DNA from: an uncultured Lysobacteraceae bacterium
GTDB lineage: Bacteria > Pseudomonadota > Gammaproteobacteria > Xanthomonadales > Rhodanobacteraceae
NCBI GenBank assembly: GCA_946482585.1
Contig: CAMLSI010000075.1
Coordinates: 1 to 14,816, forward strand
Reading direction: 5' to 3'
DNA length: 14,816 bases
Shown piece after piece: positions 14,475-14,816 of the stretch (position 1 is the first letter of the stretch; each line of letters begins with the position of its first letter). Under the pieces are notes generated by a model that saw only the letters and a program-made list of their open reading frames with translations, did no database searches and was not told the origin of the DNA. A program made the position numbers and the translations under genes.

Positions 14475-14786
14475 TTACAGCAGGCCGTGTTGCGAAAGTT
14501 TCTTGCGCAGCGTGGCACGGTTGATGCCGAGCGCGAGCGCGGCCTTGCTCTGGTTGCCGCCGTACCACGACATGACTTCGTGCAGCATCGGCGCTTCGAC
14601 TTCGTGCATGACGAAATCGAACAGGCCTTCGGCCTGCTGCGTGTCGAGATCGATCAGGTAACGACGCACTGCGCGCGCTACGCATTCGCGCAGCGCGGGT
14701 TGGGACACAGCAGCGTCGGGCGCCTGTTCGGGGCGCAGTACGGAAACGGCATTCACGGCAGCGAGCAACCTGGTCTGTTCTTCCAT
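14475..14786 (-). CDS. fis: Fis nucleoid-associated DNA-binding protein
   Basis: A 103-residue Fis homologue (E. coli 98). Fis dimers bend DNA, activate rRNA promoters and assist some site-specific recombinations. The C-terminal helix-turn-helix is very close to E. coli: GNQSKAALALGINRATLRKKLSQHGLL at residues 77-103, where E. coli has [21 protein letters not shown]. The dimerisation core (LRECVARAVRRYLIDLD...LFDFVMHEVEAPMLHEVM) also aligns. The N-terminal ~28 residues differ, including the region that forms the recombination-activating beta-hairpin in E. coli Fis. Start ATG 14786; only 30 bases of upstream sequence are in the window, so the promoter and any upstream dusB cannot be seen. It is followed by purH, as in Pseudomonas. 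Confidence 0.95.
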   Translation of the reverse strand: MEEQTRLLAAVNAVSVLRPEQAPDAAVSQPALRECVARAVRRYLIDLDTQQAEGLFDFVMHEVEAPMLHEVMSWYGGNQSKAALALGINRATLRKKLSQHGLL

Positions 14787-14816
14787 GACCGCCGGATGCG
14801 AGTGCCGACGGGGCGG

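Overview
The window is a GC-rich chromosomal segment with dense housekeeping content. The recognisable genes (uvrD, polA, purH, fis, a UPF0114/YqhA-like membrane protein, a DUF2782-type protein beside polA) point to a gammaproteobacterium. The fis-purH adjacency, the DUF2782 protein next to polA and the very high GC suggest the Xanthomonadales/Nevskiales part of the class; that placement is inference. I see no tRNA, rRNA, CRISPR array, insertion sequence or phage gene.

Layout. The left edge (1-857, +) is the 3' part of a gene cut by the window: a long Ala/Thr/Pro/Ser linker, then a small globular domain, closed by a good intrinsic terminator. Next come a tiny four-cysteine protein with a Lys/Ala-rich tail (1015-1257, +) and what I read as a broken GNAT acetyltransferase gene (1324-1861, +). 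The DNA helicase II gene uvrD (1927-4176, -) diverges from an exported M61-like zinc metallopeptidase gene (4162-5592, +), with overlapping 5' ends. Three minus-strand genes follow, in transcription order: a short-chain dehydrogenase (SDR, 7370-8176), a saccharopine-dehydrogenase-like oxidoreductase coupled to it by a GTGA overlap (6327-7373), and the UPF0114 protein (5611-6174), which has its own likely promoter. A second SDR (8318-9079, +) diverges from this group.

The stretch 9080-9418 has no protein gene. Its first ~110 bases (9080-9190) show nothing recognisable. The remainder, immediately downstream of polA and on the same strand, looks like a small RNA: successive stem-loops, four carrying the same CCUCCC motif in the loop, the last followed by a U-rich tract. 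The position matches Spot 42 downstream of polA in enterobacteria. This is the most interesting element in the window.

The right part holds polA (9419-12160, -), a small secreted DUF2782-type protein diverging from it (12349-12753, +), a bidirectional terminator (12760-12793), purH (12799-14376, -) and fis (14475-14786, -). The fis-purH order is also known in Pseudomonas. A perfect TATAAT lies just upstream of purH, so purH probably has its own promoter as well as any read-through from fis. UvrD and Pol I act together in nucleotide excision repair gap processing, PurH finishes IMP synthesis and Fis is a growth-phase nucleoid protein, so much of the window is growth and genome maintenance.
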